Source: Marvania coccoides
Lineage: Eukaryota > Chlorophyta > Trebouxiophyceae > Chlorellales > Chlorellaceae
Length of the DNA stretch: 64,000 bases
NCBI GenBank assembly: GCA_963854735.1
Contig: OY978104.1
Coordinates: forward strand, 930,001-994,000
Direction: 5' to 3'
In this document: one piece after another, positions 33,604 through 45,180 of the stretch
Numbering within the stretch: the first letter of the stretch is position 1
Layout of the letters: every line of letters begins with the position of its first letter
The notes under the pieces: generated by a model
Database searches by the model: none
Told to the model about the DNA's origin: nothing
The model's input: only the letters and a program-made list of their open reading frames with translations
Position numbers and translations under genes: made by a program

Positions 33604-35016
33604 TTACTTATATACCTTAACAAATATCATCCACAGCTGGACGCCTGTACTGGAAACCAGCCAGCAGAATGCCGTGAGAAATAACAGCTCCAGGACAATT
33701 TGCCACCGCTGAGGCCTGCGCCACTCCAGCTCCTGAGCGAGCTCAAACTTTTCTACGTGCAGAGCGTATTCGTAACGAGTGGAGAGCTCCAACAGGTACA
33801 TGGTATACGCTGACAGGATCAGATTAATGGAGACCTGCAGCAACATAGTTAAAAACAGGGTTCAAACTAGTTTCTATACCCGTTCCAATCAATTTAATTT
33901 TCATTTGGGTTTCAATTTAAACGTATCTATGGTACTACCTTAATGAACGTGGTGGCGATGTAGCAAGCTTCAGCTGGCAGCAGGTCCTTTTCAGTTGGCA
34001 TGACAATCGGCAGCATTCCACCTAGCCACTGGAAGCCCAGCCTGTTGATCCCTTCATACTGCTGCACCGCCTTTGGGCAATCCCACTGCGAAAAGTCGCA
34101 CTGCATTATATTTGCCATCAGTGCTGTGGCGGAGTTGTAGAGCTGGAGGGGAAAGGCCACGCTGAGAGGGAGCGCAGCGGCCACAGGGTACCTGAACAAA
34201 ATGATGTATGCATCAGGAAGAATTAAAGAGAACCCAAGGTGTGAAACTGAATAAATTATAAAAACATGCGGGGAGACGCAAATTGGGGGCGAGGGCAAAA
34301 ACATTTTTTTTTTTTTTTTAATTAATCCGAGCTTACAAGGCTTGGTACAAAAACACGCTTATCAGGGCCTCCAGTCCCACCCCTCCCTCCCAGACGATGC
34401 TGCACGTGTCTGGGGATGACATGTCGGGAAGCGCGAGGCAGAGGTTGAGCAGTGAAGAGAACATGAAGTAAGTGAAGGCCTGAAGGGGGATGCGCAGGGT
34501 GCGCTGCGCCCGCAGCAGCGCCTCGGTTTGACGCCCGTATAAATAAAATGCTGCGCATGCTACGAAAAACACAAGGCAACTGCACGCAAAGGGGGCCTGC
34601 GAAAGGGAGAAAAGTGACTTTTTATTGAAAAGCAAAAAGCTAGAGAATGCAAGCGTGCATCACAAAAAGAAAGCAGTTTTTAGGGTCCTTTCTTCTTTTG
34701 AATCAACTTACGGCATGGTAATGGCCTGCAGCAAACATGCGAGCGGGGGAGCCGATCGTAAGCAGCACCATCGCGATGAACGCCCTGGCATCGACTCTGC
34801 CAATTCCTATGCGGTGGAGCCGGCTGCGAGTTATTTTTTCTCTGTAATTTTTTTCCAAGGTGGCGTCGCGGAACCAAAGGAACGACGAGGTATGATTCAG
34901 CTGAACAGCCTGCGAAAACAAACGAGGAGGATTTTTAGCGCATGAGAAAGACTGCATTATTAAACAGAGATGCGCGCATATTCTTTGGGGGTCTGTAATA
35001 GGCCACGGCTCACCAT
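33604..35016 (-). CDS. Unknown multi-pass membrane protein, array copy C
   Basis: 314 residues from minus-strand exons 35016-35014 (ATG only), 34909-34712, 34596-34337, 34191-33939 and 33834-33604. Third member of the array. The initiator ATG abuts a GTGAGC donor. Hydrophobic segments parallel those of B: RAFIAMVLLTIGSPARM, CSCLVFFVACAAFYLY, FTYFMFSSLLNLCLAL, ALISVFLYQALYPVAAALPL, VSINLILSAYTMYLLE and LELLFLTAFCWLVSST. The loop reads MANIMQCDFSQWDCP, so the N-glycosylation sequon of A and B is lost by one base change at 34105. Exons 2, 3 and 5 differ from B at many positions, but exon 4 is nearly identical. Confidence 0.83.
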
Positions 35017-35725
35017 AGCTGAGAGGTTCTGCACCGTGAGTCGTCAGCGGGAATAGGGGGCCTGCAAATCGTAACGGGTCTTTGCTGCGACGATCTCCAT
35101 CAATTAAGCAACTTTTATGATGTATTCCATTGTTTCAGCGGTCATCAAAGCTCGGAAAAGAGCGGTATAGTGCCGAGGGGGATTTTCAATTTAAAAAATA
35201 TACAGTTTTGCTTCATCTCAGAAGGTGGGTCCCCATAGATCAGCAACACAAAGCATTTTTGGGGGGGGGAGTGATAGACGAATATAAAAAAGAGCACGTC
35301 AAACAAGAAAAAATTGACGTGACTGGTGACACTTCGGAAAAATAGCAAGACTCATTTCGGATTATTCTGGCCCACTCATGCACCGCACTTGATAGCCCCT
35401 CCATGCCTTGTTGCACATAGAAACACCTCCATTGCACTAAGCTCGTTTTTTGCCGGACTGTTGGCTATTCCGCTGCTCCCCTGCCAATTCTTCCTTCAGT
35501 GCCAATTCTTCCCACAGTACCAGTACCCATAAGAAAGTACCTATTTTACAACCAATGAACTTATAAGCAGCATAGCTAGTATCCAATCACATTATTATTA
35601 TCGTAAGCAGAGATGGTACGGTACAAAGAATATGGAAAAGCGGAGCAAGAGAGGAGGCCTCGATTAAAAAATAAATCCATACACCCCCTTTCAAGCTAAA
35701 AAAATTGCGCGTTTGTCCCCGCCTT
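35017..35725. other. Intergenic, AT-rich
   Basis: Upstream of array copy C and downstream of ferrochelatase. Contains a short direct repeat TGCCAATTCTTCC (35482 and 35500). No gene seen. Confidence 0.45.
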
Positions 35726-37915
35726 TCACGGCAATGATAGCAACGAACTGAGCACACCCCTGCCTGTGGTCACCTCCAGCAGCAGGATTATTATCACCGA
35801 CAGCATGGCAATGCGGCCGTTCCACGTCTCCGCGCTTTTTGTCCAGCCCCACTTCCACACCAACACGGGCGGGGGCAGCACCTTGCGTTCCCGGTCGTAG
35901 GTGTCCAGCAGCGCGTCAACCTGGGGCGAAAAAAAGAAGAAGAAAAATCGGGTTGAATGGGCGAATAAGTAATTAAAAAAAATAGAACCTGAGTTTCTCT
36001 GTGCATTTGTTTAGCTGCGTATGGAGCTCTTCAGAATTTCATGCTATTAGTAGCCATTGCTGGTGTAGTCTCACCTCTCCCAGCGGCACCAGCGAGTCCC
36101 CGGAGCTAAAATTCACTGAGCCGCTGTTGGCCACAGATCCCACGTAAGGCAGCGCCTCGATAACAGCGTCAGCCAGGTCATCGATGAAGGTGGGGTTGGT
36201 GTTAAGGGCGGGGACTCGGCCCCAGTCGTGAATGCCCACCTCCTCGGCAAGCTCCCTGAGTGCATTGACGATTTTTTAAGGAGAAAAAAAGGCGATTAGA
36301 TTCGATTCAAGATTGGATCAGCCCATTCATTGTTGGAAGATACGATAGAGTACGCAGGCATGTCTAGTTCTCGTCGTTTTTGTGTGAACAGTGCCGCGAA
36401 AAACGAGAGAAAAAAAAATGCTCTGCCTTCCTTCAACTCCTCTCACCTGTACTCCATGTCGATCTCCTCCAGCGTCTCAATGTGCTCCGATACGAAGCTG
36501 ATGGGCACCGCCAGCATGCTGCGCACCCCCCTCTGCCCCAGGTACTTGATGCTGTCATCAGTATACGGCCGAAGCCACTCCACAGGACCTACCCTGCTCT
36601 GGTACGCCAGCGTGTGCGAGTTTTCCACCCCCCGCCGCCTCAAATCCTGCATGATCAGCCCCACGCAGTGCTCCATTTCCTCCTTGTAAGGGTCGCCATC
36701 GTCCACATAGCTCTGAGGCACGCCATGCGCCGAAAAGAAAATTTCCACGCACTTGGGGTCGCCGAACCGCTCCAGCTCCGCCAGTATGAGGTCCGACATG
36801 GCGCGAACGTAGCCAGGGCGCTGGTACCACGAGGGAATGACGACGTGACTGACTTTTCGCAGGGCGGGATCTTCTTTGAGAAGGCGCTCCAGGAGGCGCA
36901 GGGAGGAGCCAGAGGTGGAGACGGAGAACTGGGGGTACAGGGGGAGCACCACTAGCCGCGAGATGTTGTCGTCTTTGATGTGCTCGATGGCCTCCTCTGC
37001 AAGAAGAAGAGCGGGAAATAATTTATTGAAACGTGGTTGAGCGTTGAAAATTTGAAGAAAATGAAAGGGTTTCGACACCGAAAGATGACAACAACAAAAA
37101 AATAGATCAAAGCAAAACAAACACGAAATACTGCCCAGCAGAGGTAAAGCCACATTTTTTTAACGAGAAATCAATCGTCATCAGTAAACGAGCGTCCTAA
37201 ACCGCCTTTTCTCCAGACCAAAATGAAAAGCAATGATAAAACCGCAATCGATTAATTATCAGAAGGCACTTCTCCCACCTGTGAACGGCTTCCAGTACCG
37301 CATGGCAACGTAGCTCTTTGCCGGCACCCCCTTGCGCTCCAGCGCCTCCGTCAGCGCGTCCGCCTGCTCCTGGGTGATCTTTCGCAGGGGGGACCCCCCG
37401 CCAATCGCCTCGTATCCCTCCTTGGACTTGGGAGCCCGCAGCGTTGACACCAGCTGAGCTATCACTGGTTGAAGAAATTGAGCGTAAGGAGGCAATCGGA
37501 TAATGTCAGGGTCCGCGAATAGGTTGTACAGGAATGGTTGCACGTCGTCCAGCGTCTCTGGCCCCCCCAAATTCAGGAGGAGCACCCCCACGCTGCCGGG
37601 CCCAGCCTCCGCTTCAGAAGGGCCCTCCCCCTGCCCGCCTGTCGTTTCTATGTTAGGCAGGGTGGAGCTGGAGGCGCATGCAACCCGGCGTTGGGCGTTG
37701 GCCTGCCGCTGCGGCGCCGCGAGGTGCGCAGTGGGCAAAGAACATCGTGGTGGCAGTGCTGCGGATGGAGCTATTACGCCACACCTTGAAGCTTCTGCCG
37801 CGCGGCCCCCTGAGATCGTTAAAATTGTTCTCATTTTCCCAAAGTAACGCTCAACGGGCCGCCCAAGGAGCGGGCCCTGGCTGACTTTGATTAATGCCGC
37901 TTTTGAACAAATCAA
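35726..37915 (-). CDS. Ferrochelatase with C-terminal CAB-like helix (plastid type)
   Basis: Inserts Fe2+ into protoporphyrin IX, the last step of heme synthesis. Exons on minus: 37915-37279, 36996-36447, 36255-36075, 35920-35726; 520 residues. A basic, Ser/Ala-rich presequence of about 105 residues precedes [20 protein letters not shown]. Further family motifs: [38 protein letters not shown], the signature [14 protein letters not shown] with its conserved His, [17 protein letters not shown] and [17 protein letters not shown]. The last exon encodes a Pro-rich linker and [20 protein letters not shown], the E-x2-N-G-R-x-A-M chlorophyll-binding motif in a membrane helix, as in FeCh II of cyanobacteria, algae and plants. 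This anchors the enzyme to thylakoids. The in-frame ATG at 37915 gives the longest presequence; the ATG of MRTILTIS is an alternative. Confidence 0.97.
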
Positions 37916-38203
37916 CTCAAATATTGGACCACGGGACGGGCGTGCAAGGCCACCGAGAGTCGCCTATATTTAGATGTGATTATTGTTTCGAATTTAAATG
38001 CTTTTTTGTGTGGAATCCGAGGCCACAAGCGTCTGTGGTAGAAAGACCACTTCAAATTGCTGTGCAAGGAACAGATGTACAAAATGTGGGAAATTACATG
38101 CAATGGCAGCGAGAGACCCACCTCCACGCGCATGCTGCCCACCAGCAGCTTCCACCACCCTTGCTGATAGTATTTTTCTCTTCTCCGCCACAGAGCGGTA
38201 TCT

Positions 38204-39354
38204 TTACAAGTTGAATTTCCTGCGTGATGTGTCCATTTCCGGCTTGTGCAGCCACTCAAACTCGCCACCCTTGCTGTCAAACGTCCCTTTCTGCAGGCTT
38301 TGCAACTTCAGCGTGAACCGCGGACCCAGTTCCTGCAGCCGAGGCTTCACCGTCGTCACCGCCACCTTCTTCGTCACTCCCCCCTTCTGCACAGCCTGCT
38401 TGCTCTCCTTCTCCTCAAAAATATAGCGGTGGTGCCTGAAGAACACGAAATCGCGCTGGTTGTGGAAGGTCACCACCCTGCGCCCCTTGAATGTGGGATC
38501 TTGATCGAACAGAGACGCAAACATGCGGCCCACGCGGTGCCCCAGCCGGGTGTCGAAGTTGTTGAGCACAAGTTCGGGGCGGTGGGAGGTCGCTCTCCCG
38601 TGGCCTTTGATGTCGGAGGAGAGCACTAGGTTCGAAAGACGAAACTGCGCTGTGGGGCCGTTGGGCAGGTGGATCAGCAGCAGCCCGTCCACCTGTTTCC
38701 GCGCCTCATTGAACACCAGAATATCCGTGAACTCGCGATTGCCGGCGTACTGCACGATCTTCTTCAGCGGGTAGCCCTGGCGCTTGTAAAACGTGGCCCG
38801 GGGGAACACCTCCAGCAGCTCTGAAATGAACTTGTACATGATGCCGGAGGGCTTGTAGCAGGTGGTGATGAGCACGTTGGGGGGGCGCACGTTGGCAAAG
38901 TGCTCTGCGAACTCGTCCTGAGCCTCATCGGCCGCCACCTCCTCGTCCTCAGGGTCGACGGAAGTGATGTCCGCCACGCGCTGGTTCTCCAGGGTCTGCA
39001 GTTCAGAGCCAAATAGCGGCGTTCAAGGTGAGCTGAGGGTCTATAAATGATTAATTTGTGGGTTTTGGGCGGGGAAAAGACCAATCCTAAAATAAACACT
39101 AAAAAACGCACCTTTGGAGTTTGTTTCACAGGCGGAGGGAGGCCCAGCTCCTCGGCCTTGGCGGCCTCCCGCTGCTTCTTTTTGCGATCCACCTTCTTCT
39201 TCTTGTCCTTTTCGTGCTTCAGCTTGTGATAGCGCTGGGAGCGGACCTGCTTGTTGGCAATGCCGGCGGTGAGCTGGCCGATTGAGGGACCGCCCGGAGG
39301 GGGGGGCGGGCGGTCGTCGTCTCCGTCCATGTCGCCCGCTTTTCGCTTTCCCAT
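38204..39354 (-). CDS. RPF1: RPF1, ribosome production factor (Brix domain)
   Basis: Nucleolar factor needed for 60S subunit assembly. Exons on minus: 39354-39112 and 38995-38204; 344 residues. The N-terminus is Lys-rich ([20 protein letters not shown]), a likely nuclear localisation signal. The Brix domain starts near residue 115: [20 protein letters not shown], then [56 protein letters not shown], and [17 protein letters not shown], ending [19 protein letters not shown]. Spacing and tail match RPF1 rather than the related IMP4, BRX1 or SSF1. Confidence 0.96.
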
Positions 39355-40582
39355 TGCAGGCAGCGGTTGAGTTCAAAATGCGTTTGATTAAATTTAAAGT
39401 TATTTATGTTATATTAAAACTATTTTTCTGAGCGGCGTGGGCTACAGAAATCGAGAGAGGTGCGTGTTAAGAGTTGAAATATGATAAATAATCGAGGCAT
39501 GCATATGGAGGGAGCGACAAATGCCGCGATTCCTTTTTGGCGGGTTTTTTGTGTGCAGTTTTCGCTCCTACACATCATTCTGTAGCGTTTTTTTTTTTTT
39601 CGACACTAAGTCTCATTTCCATGAGTTTGGTGGCTACTTCTGTTTTGGTCAGATTTTGAAAAAAATAATGGACATATTTCAATATTGAAGAAGAGAAGTA
39701 ACTCAGCGATGTGCTGCCTTTTATTTTGAAGCGTGGGGGGCTCTCTGCATATGGCAAAGCGTTTTGCAATTTCCGCGGGCTTCCATTCCTTCCTTGTCAA
39801 GAATGTGCTGCCGCGCCAGTTGGAATTAACGCTTGCTGGGTGTTTTGATGACGAAGACCTAGGGAGACCCTAGGTACGATAGCTGCGCTGATAATGGTGA
39901 CGATGATACCAGCGTGTGCACGTTTTGAAGACAAATTGGAAGAAATGATGGCAGCAATGCCTTGGCGGTGGACCCCGACCACAGCCAAATCTTTGCTTCT
40001 GTTTCCGCAAGAGCCCCGCTTTGATAACGCATGGCCGTGGGAAAGCGATGAATACCGAATATAAATTTGTAACATGCACGGCCGACCATTCGAACCAGGA
40101 GCATATTTTTTTTCCATTGTGAAACTCACCCAAGAAAGCAGTTTTTCAGCGTCCTAGTATTAAAATTAATTCAACTGCGCGTCAGGCACGTGTTCCCAGA
40201 TCAGAGCCCACCGCTGCATGACCTCCCATGCACGTGTTCAAGGCTGCCACCGCTGCCTGAGACTGCTGCAGCCATGCTGCTGCTACCCCTTTTCCAGGAT
40301 ACGCTTGCCTCTCAGAGTAAGAGTGGCTCACTGCATGGGCCATGGCTGCAGGTGGGCTTTGGGCCTTCTCAAGCCATTTTCGATTGGATTCAAGAGATAA
40401 GGTTTCGGAAATTAAGTTTTGTTGCACTGATGCTTGATGTTTACTATTTTTAAATTATAAAAATAAACACAACTCATCGGCCCGTTATCTATTCTGAGAG
40501 CCACCGCGCGCCCCTAAAATCCTTGGGTTGAGCGTCATCAAATATATACATCGATTGGCTTTTTCGAAGAAAGCAACAGGCA
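39355..40582. other. Divergent intergenic region, RPF1 / VWA protein
   Basis: AT-rich, with a T run (39589-39600), a small perfect hairpin CCTAGGG-AGA-CCCTAGG (39858-39874) and only random short frames. Presumably both promoters. Confidence 0.45.
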
Positions 40583-42930
40583 ATGTCGCACGCTGAGTCC
40601 CTGAGGGGACTCCCAGACCTCACCTCAACCCGCCGACTTTCAAGAAGGGGACCCTTGGCCGTCCGCCCCCAAATTGTGCCCCGAGCGCCATTCTCACGGC
40701 ACCTCGCCGTGCTCCCTCGCGCGCAGGCCGCTGCGGTGGAGGCTCCCCCTCGCCCCACGCCCCCTAAACGCGCTGCAGACGGCCACTCCGCGCTGATGCA
40801 GGGCCTGGGGGACGTGGGAGACGTCCCGCCAGCACTTATGCCATCGCTGCTCCGCCTCTCCCACGTCTCTTCGCGCGTGGCGGGCGGCGACTCAGCCGCC
40901 GCGCTGCAGGACGCGGCGCGGGGGGTGCTGGTGTGGAAAGCAGCCATCGAGCGGGGGCTCCTCCCTGATGATTCCGCTCTACAGCAGATGACGGCAGAGC
41001 GGGACAGTTTTGTAGCGGGGCAGGACGCTAGGGCGCTGGCGTGGCCCGTGGAGCCGCTGCGGGCGGTGCTGGTGCGGCGGTTGTCAACCCTGGGGGTGGC
41101 GCGGTTCGCTGCCAAATATCCTGCTGTGCGTGACGCGCTGCTGAAGGCGGTGATGGACCTCATCGTGAAGTACTATAAAACGGGTGAGGAGGAAAGAAAT
41201 AAAACGGGCTGAGTGGTATGGCTACTCACAGGTGTTGGGTGTAGCAATCAACAGTCGATTTAGCATTTTTTTTAGAGCTACGAATCAGCATGAACTCCCC
41301 ATCTGTACTACCTTTTTTTCTTCTTTTTTTCTTTCGAATATTTTAGTGCTCTCTATCGAAACTAACTTATTGTTTGTTTGCTTTCTTCTCTCCCACCCAC
41401 ACAGTGCTGGGCGAGGTGGAGGTGGAGCAGCGCGCGGTGGACGGCGAGGGCAACGTGTTCAAGACCGCCAAGGAGCTGCTGGAGGAGGAGGCAGCTCGGC
41501 GCGGCGTCGACGTGGCCACGCTGGCAGCGCGGCGCAACCCCAACGTGGTCGCCCCTGCAGCAGCCCAAGTGCAGCAGGAGCAAGCTGGCAAACAAACACC
41601 CGCTTCGGAACAAGAAGAAGAAGACGAGGAGGCGGCGGCGGAGGCACGGGCGGCGTGGTCGCCTGAACGCCGCAGCGCAGAGGACCTGGTGGCGGCGATG
41701 GTGAAGCAGTGGGAGCAGCCAATCGCGACGCTGAGCCGCGCGGGCCAGGCGTTCGACGGGCTGGAGGCGCTGCTGGGGGGCGGCATGTTTGAGCTGGGCG
41801 GCGGAATTTGGAACCGGCGGGGATGGGCTGACATGGACAAGCTGAGGGAGAAACTGGAGGATGTGAAGGAGCTGAGGGATTTGGTGCGCAGTTTGGGGCG
41901 CGGCGGGGGGTGGGGCCCGCTGCGGCGTGCACCGGTGCAGCGTCTTGAGATGCGGGGCCGCCCAGGGCTGCTGAGAACGACGCTGGAGGCGCAGGAGACG
42001 CGCGGGCTCACGCGGTCCGACGATATTTCGCGGCTGCTGCCGTCGGAGGCCGCAATGCTGGCGCGGGGGCGCGCGGTGCGGCAGGCCAAGCTCCTGTTTT
42101 TCGCGCGCCTGGCGGAGAAAGGCTTGGCGACGTACGAGAGAGACGGCTGGGGGGAGTTTCCGACCGATATTAACATCGATCGACGGGAGATTCGACCCAC
42201 CGCCGACCGTGGGCCCATTCTGCTGTGCGTGGACACTTCTGGTTCGATGAGAGGGGCGAGGGAGACAGTGGCCAAGGCGCTGGCTCTGGAGTGCATGCGG
42301 GCGGCCAAAGCGCAGGAGCGCGGGTGCTACGTGTTTGCGTTCTCGGGGCCGCAAGAGGTGCGGGAGCTGGAGCTCAACATGGACGCCAGGAGCGTTAACA
42401 ACCTGCTGGATTTTCTGGAGAAAACGTTCAATGGCGGGTCGGACTTCAACGCGCCCGTGCAGCGGTGCCTGGACCGGCTGACGGAGGCCAGGTGGGCCAA
42501 CTCCGACATCCTGCTGGTGTCGGACGGGGAGCTGCGCCAGCCGGGTGGAGAAATTATGAGGAAGCTGTCCGGGGCCAAAGACAAGCTAAACCTGCGCGTG
42601 CACGGGCTGATTCTGGGCAGTCCTGAGAAAAAACGCGCGGACCCTGCTGTGCTGCGCGCGCTGTGCAGCCAAGTACTGCCTTCTGGCAAAATGGAGACGC
42701 TGGTGCATGAGTTCGATTCGTGGCCCAGCGTGCTGGCGGACCGCAACATGAAGTTCGATTGGGACGATGTGGCGGGCGACAACGCGCGGCGCGAGGCGGG
42801 GCTGCGCCTGGAGAAGCTGCGCCAGGCGGAGATGCGGCGACGGCGCGGGGCGGAGAAGAAGGGCGGCAAGAAGCCGGCGGCCAAGCAGACGGTGCGCATG
42901 CCGGGCAAGAACACGACGAGCTTTGAATGA
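40583..42930 (+). CDS. ViaA/CoxE-like von Willebrand factor A domain protein
   Basis: 708 residues from exons 40583-41183 and 41405-42930. The first 60 residues are rich in Arg, Ser and Pro and could be a plastid or mitochondrial presequence. A helical middle part with an acidic Gln/Glu stretch leads to the C-terminal VWA domain (about 469-640): ILLCVDTSGSMRGARETVAK with the MIDAS D-x-S-x-S, then FNGGSDFNAPVQRCL with a MIDAS-like Asp, then SDILLVSDGELRQPGG. The layout (helical N-terminus, VWA at the C-terminus) resembles bacterial ViaA and CoxE, which work with MoxR-type AAA ATPases; no such ATPase gene is in the window. The C-terminus is very basic (RRRGAEKKGGKKPAAKQ). Confidence 0.84.
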
Positions 42931-43537
42931 TACTTTAGTAAGCAGCGGTTTTTATTGATATAAATTGTAGAGAAGAAGTGACACATGTGAAGAAAATTGG
43001 CGTGCAATGAAAAATTATGGTTGGTGGATATTTTTTCTTCTTGATAGATGCACCACACTATAAAATGAAGCCATTTTGCCGCTGTGCATCCGATGGCGAT
43101 GCAGGGCAGCTGCCCGTGAGAATCATTGTTTCCCAGCGGCACGCATCTCACCTCTGTTCTCCCCTGGTTTAGCTCCATTGTTTCCTCACTAAGTAGTCGC
43201 TTTACTCGGGAAACTTTTTGAAAGCTAGAAAGATTGAGTTCACACAATCATCAAACGAAAAAACAAAGAAAAAGAAAGAATGCATGGGTTGCGTATTTTA
43301 ATTGTACAATGTTAAATATTGAATAAACATACGCACGCAAAGAGGAAGTGCCAGGGGGGAGAATAAAATCAGCTTTGAAAATGAAAAATTGAGGAGTAGA
43401 TTGGAAGATGATGAGATAATAATAAAAAATGAGAAGAACGCTGTTGAAGTGTCAGTTTTCAACTCTCTAATCGCTACCTAAGTTATGAGCTATACCGCCG
43501 CAACAGTGCTTCTGCTGAAACGATACAAATGACTACT
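42931..43537. other. Convergent intergenic region
   Basis: 3' flanks of the VWA gene and phosphoglycolate phosphatase. AT-rich; no gene or repeat seen. Confidence 0.45.
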
Positions 43538-44853
43538 TCAAGCAGGCACGCCCGCCGCGGTCTTCTTCACCTCCAGCAGCGCTGGCAGCTCGTCCATGTA
43601 AAAGTCGGGGTGGATCGTGTTCTCAGGCGACAACAGCGTCTCTTCTGAGGTCACCCCGCTCAGCACCAGCGCCGTGGTGAGTCCCCCGTTCTTCCCAAAC
43701 ATCACGTCAGTGTCCAGGCGGTCTCCCACCATGCAAATCTGGTCTCGCCGCAGTCCAAATTTCTCAGCGATGTTGCCCAGCATAAAGTCCGAGGGCTTTC
43801 CCACCACCGTGGGCTCCTGCTTGGTGCTCCCACGAATGGCTCCCACCATGGAGCCGTTGCCCGCCCACTCCTGCGCGTCGGTGAGGTGGGTCACCGCGTC
43901 CAAGTTGGTCGCCAGGAATTTGCAGCCGGGGTTCTCGCGAATGCACAGCGTGGCGTACTGGATCTTGTAGTAGCTGATGTGGCGGTCAAAACCCACCACC
44001 ACGGCCCCCACGTCGTGGTCGTGCTCCACAAACACCCCCGGCGACAGCTCAACCTTCTTGTCGGCGTCGGCTGGGCCGCCAATGTGCTTGATGCCCTTGA
44101 GGTCGAGCTCCTCTGTGATGCCCACCTCGCCCACCACGTAGACCTTCTTGTCAGCGGGGAACTCGATGGCCTCCAGGTAGGCGGCGGCGGCGTAGGATGA
44201 CGAATAAATCTCCTCTGCAGCCACATCCAGCCCCAGGGAGGTGAACTTTTTGAGGTACCCCGCGCGGCTCTTGGTGGAGTTGTTGGTGACGAACACCAGC
44301 TGCTTGCCCAGCGAACGCAGGTAGGTGAGCGTCTCGGGGACGCCAGGGATGACCGAGTCGCCGCGCCAGATGACGCCGTCGCAGTCGAAGATGAAGCAGT
44401 CCACCTTGTCGACCAGGGAGCGCTTGTCGTTGAGGTCGGCCTTGCGGGCTGCAGAGCACGGGGGGGAGGGGAAAATAAGCACATGTTTTTATGTATATAT
44501 TAATATGTTCTAAGTACTACTACTTCAATTGTGGGTGGTGATCTGGTGGACAAAATGGAGGAGTGTGGGGACGGGATGCCCTCCGATCGAGCTAGAAAGA
44601 TATACTTGATGGGGTATGGGGGAATGCGCGCCGCAAACTCACGCTGGGTGGAGCCATTGGAGCCTGCAGCTTGGGCAGTGGTGGTGATCGTCATAATGGA
44701 TGGCCGCTGCGTCCTCTTGTGCTGTGCCAGGGGCTGTGACTTGCGCAGTGAGGTGAAAGAACGGACGACGGGCGCTCCTGCGATGCACCGCTCCCTCACT
44801 CCAACAGAGATGTTCTGGGCCCTGGTGGCCACGCGCTGAGCAAATGCCGGCAT
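43538..44853 (-). CDS. Phosphoglycolate phosphatase (photorespiration)
   Basis: Dephosphorylates 2-phosphoglycolate made by Rubisco oxygenation, the entry step of photorespiration. Exons on minus: 44853-44643 and 44448-43538; 373 residues. The first 70 residues are Arg/Ser/Thr-rich with few acids, fitting a plastid transit peptide. HAD features: motif I CFIFDCDGVIWRGDSVIPG, motif II VFVTNNSTKSRAGYLKKF, VVVGFDRHISYYKIQYA, the cap-region NPGCKFLATNLDAVTHLTD, VGKPSDFMLGNIAEKFGL and motif IV ICMVGDRLDTDVMFG. Sequence and length fit the eukaryotic PGP/PGLP1 family rather than bacterial Gph. The tight codon bias suggests good expression. Confidence 0.95.
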
Positions 44854-45180
44854 CAGGGGCCGGAGCAGCTCGATGGGCGGATGAAAATGCAATAAAATGC
44901 TGGTACAAGTGACGCAAATGCGAGGAGAATTCCATTTATATGTTTTCGGATTGAAATTTTCTTTCTTCGGGTATTTTTGGGTGTTCAACCTCACAGCGCA
45001 CACTCTGCACACACTAAATTAGTATTAAATTCAAATAGAAGTACGGTAACAGAGCATAGAGCCCGAGAAGCGATTAAGAGAAAAATAAAGCAACACATAT
45101 AATATTTTTTTTGAAGGCGTAGCAAAGAATTTTATATTCAAATCAAGAGATTGGCCACCAACGTTTAAAGCAAAGCACAC
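44854..45180. promoter_or_regulatory. Divergent promoter region PGP / LSM3
   Basis: 327 bp of AT-rich DNA between divergent starts. No clear TATA box or repeat. Confidence 0.4.

Noticed and set aside
36380..36955. 191-codon plus-strand frame opposite ferrochelatase
   Set aside because: Antisense shadow of a strongly conserved ferrochelatase exon.
41362..42354. Long minus-strand frames opposite the VWA gene
   Set aside because: Shadows of the GC-rich VWA exon; the plus strand has the MIDAS motif and correct splicing.
42327..43247. 306-codon minus-strand frame running past the VWA gene end
   Set aside because: Half is antisense to the VWA exon and half is AT-rich spacer; no domain and no splice logic.
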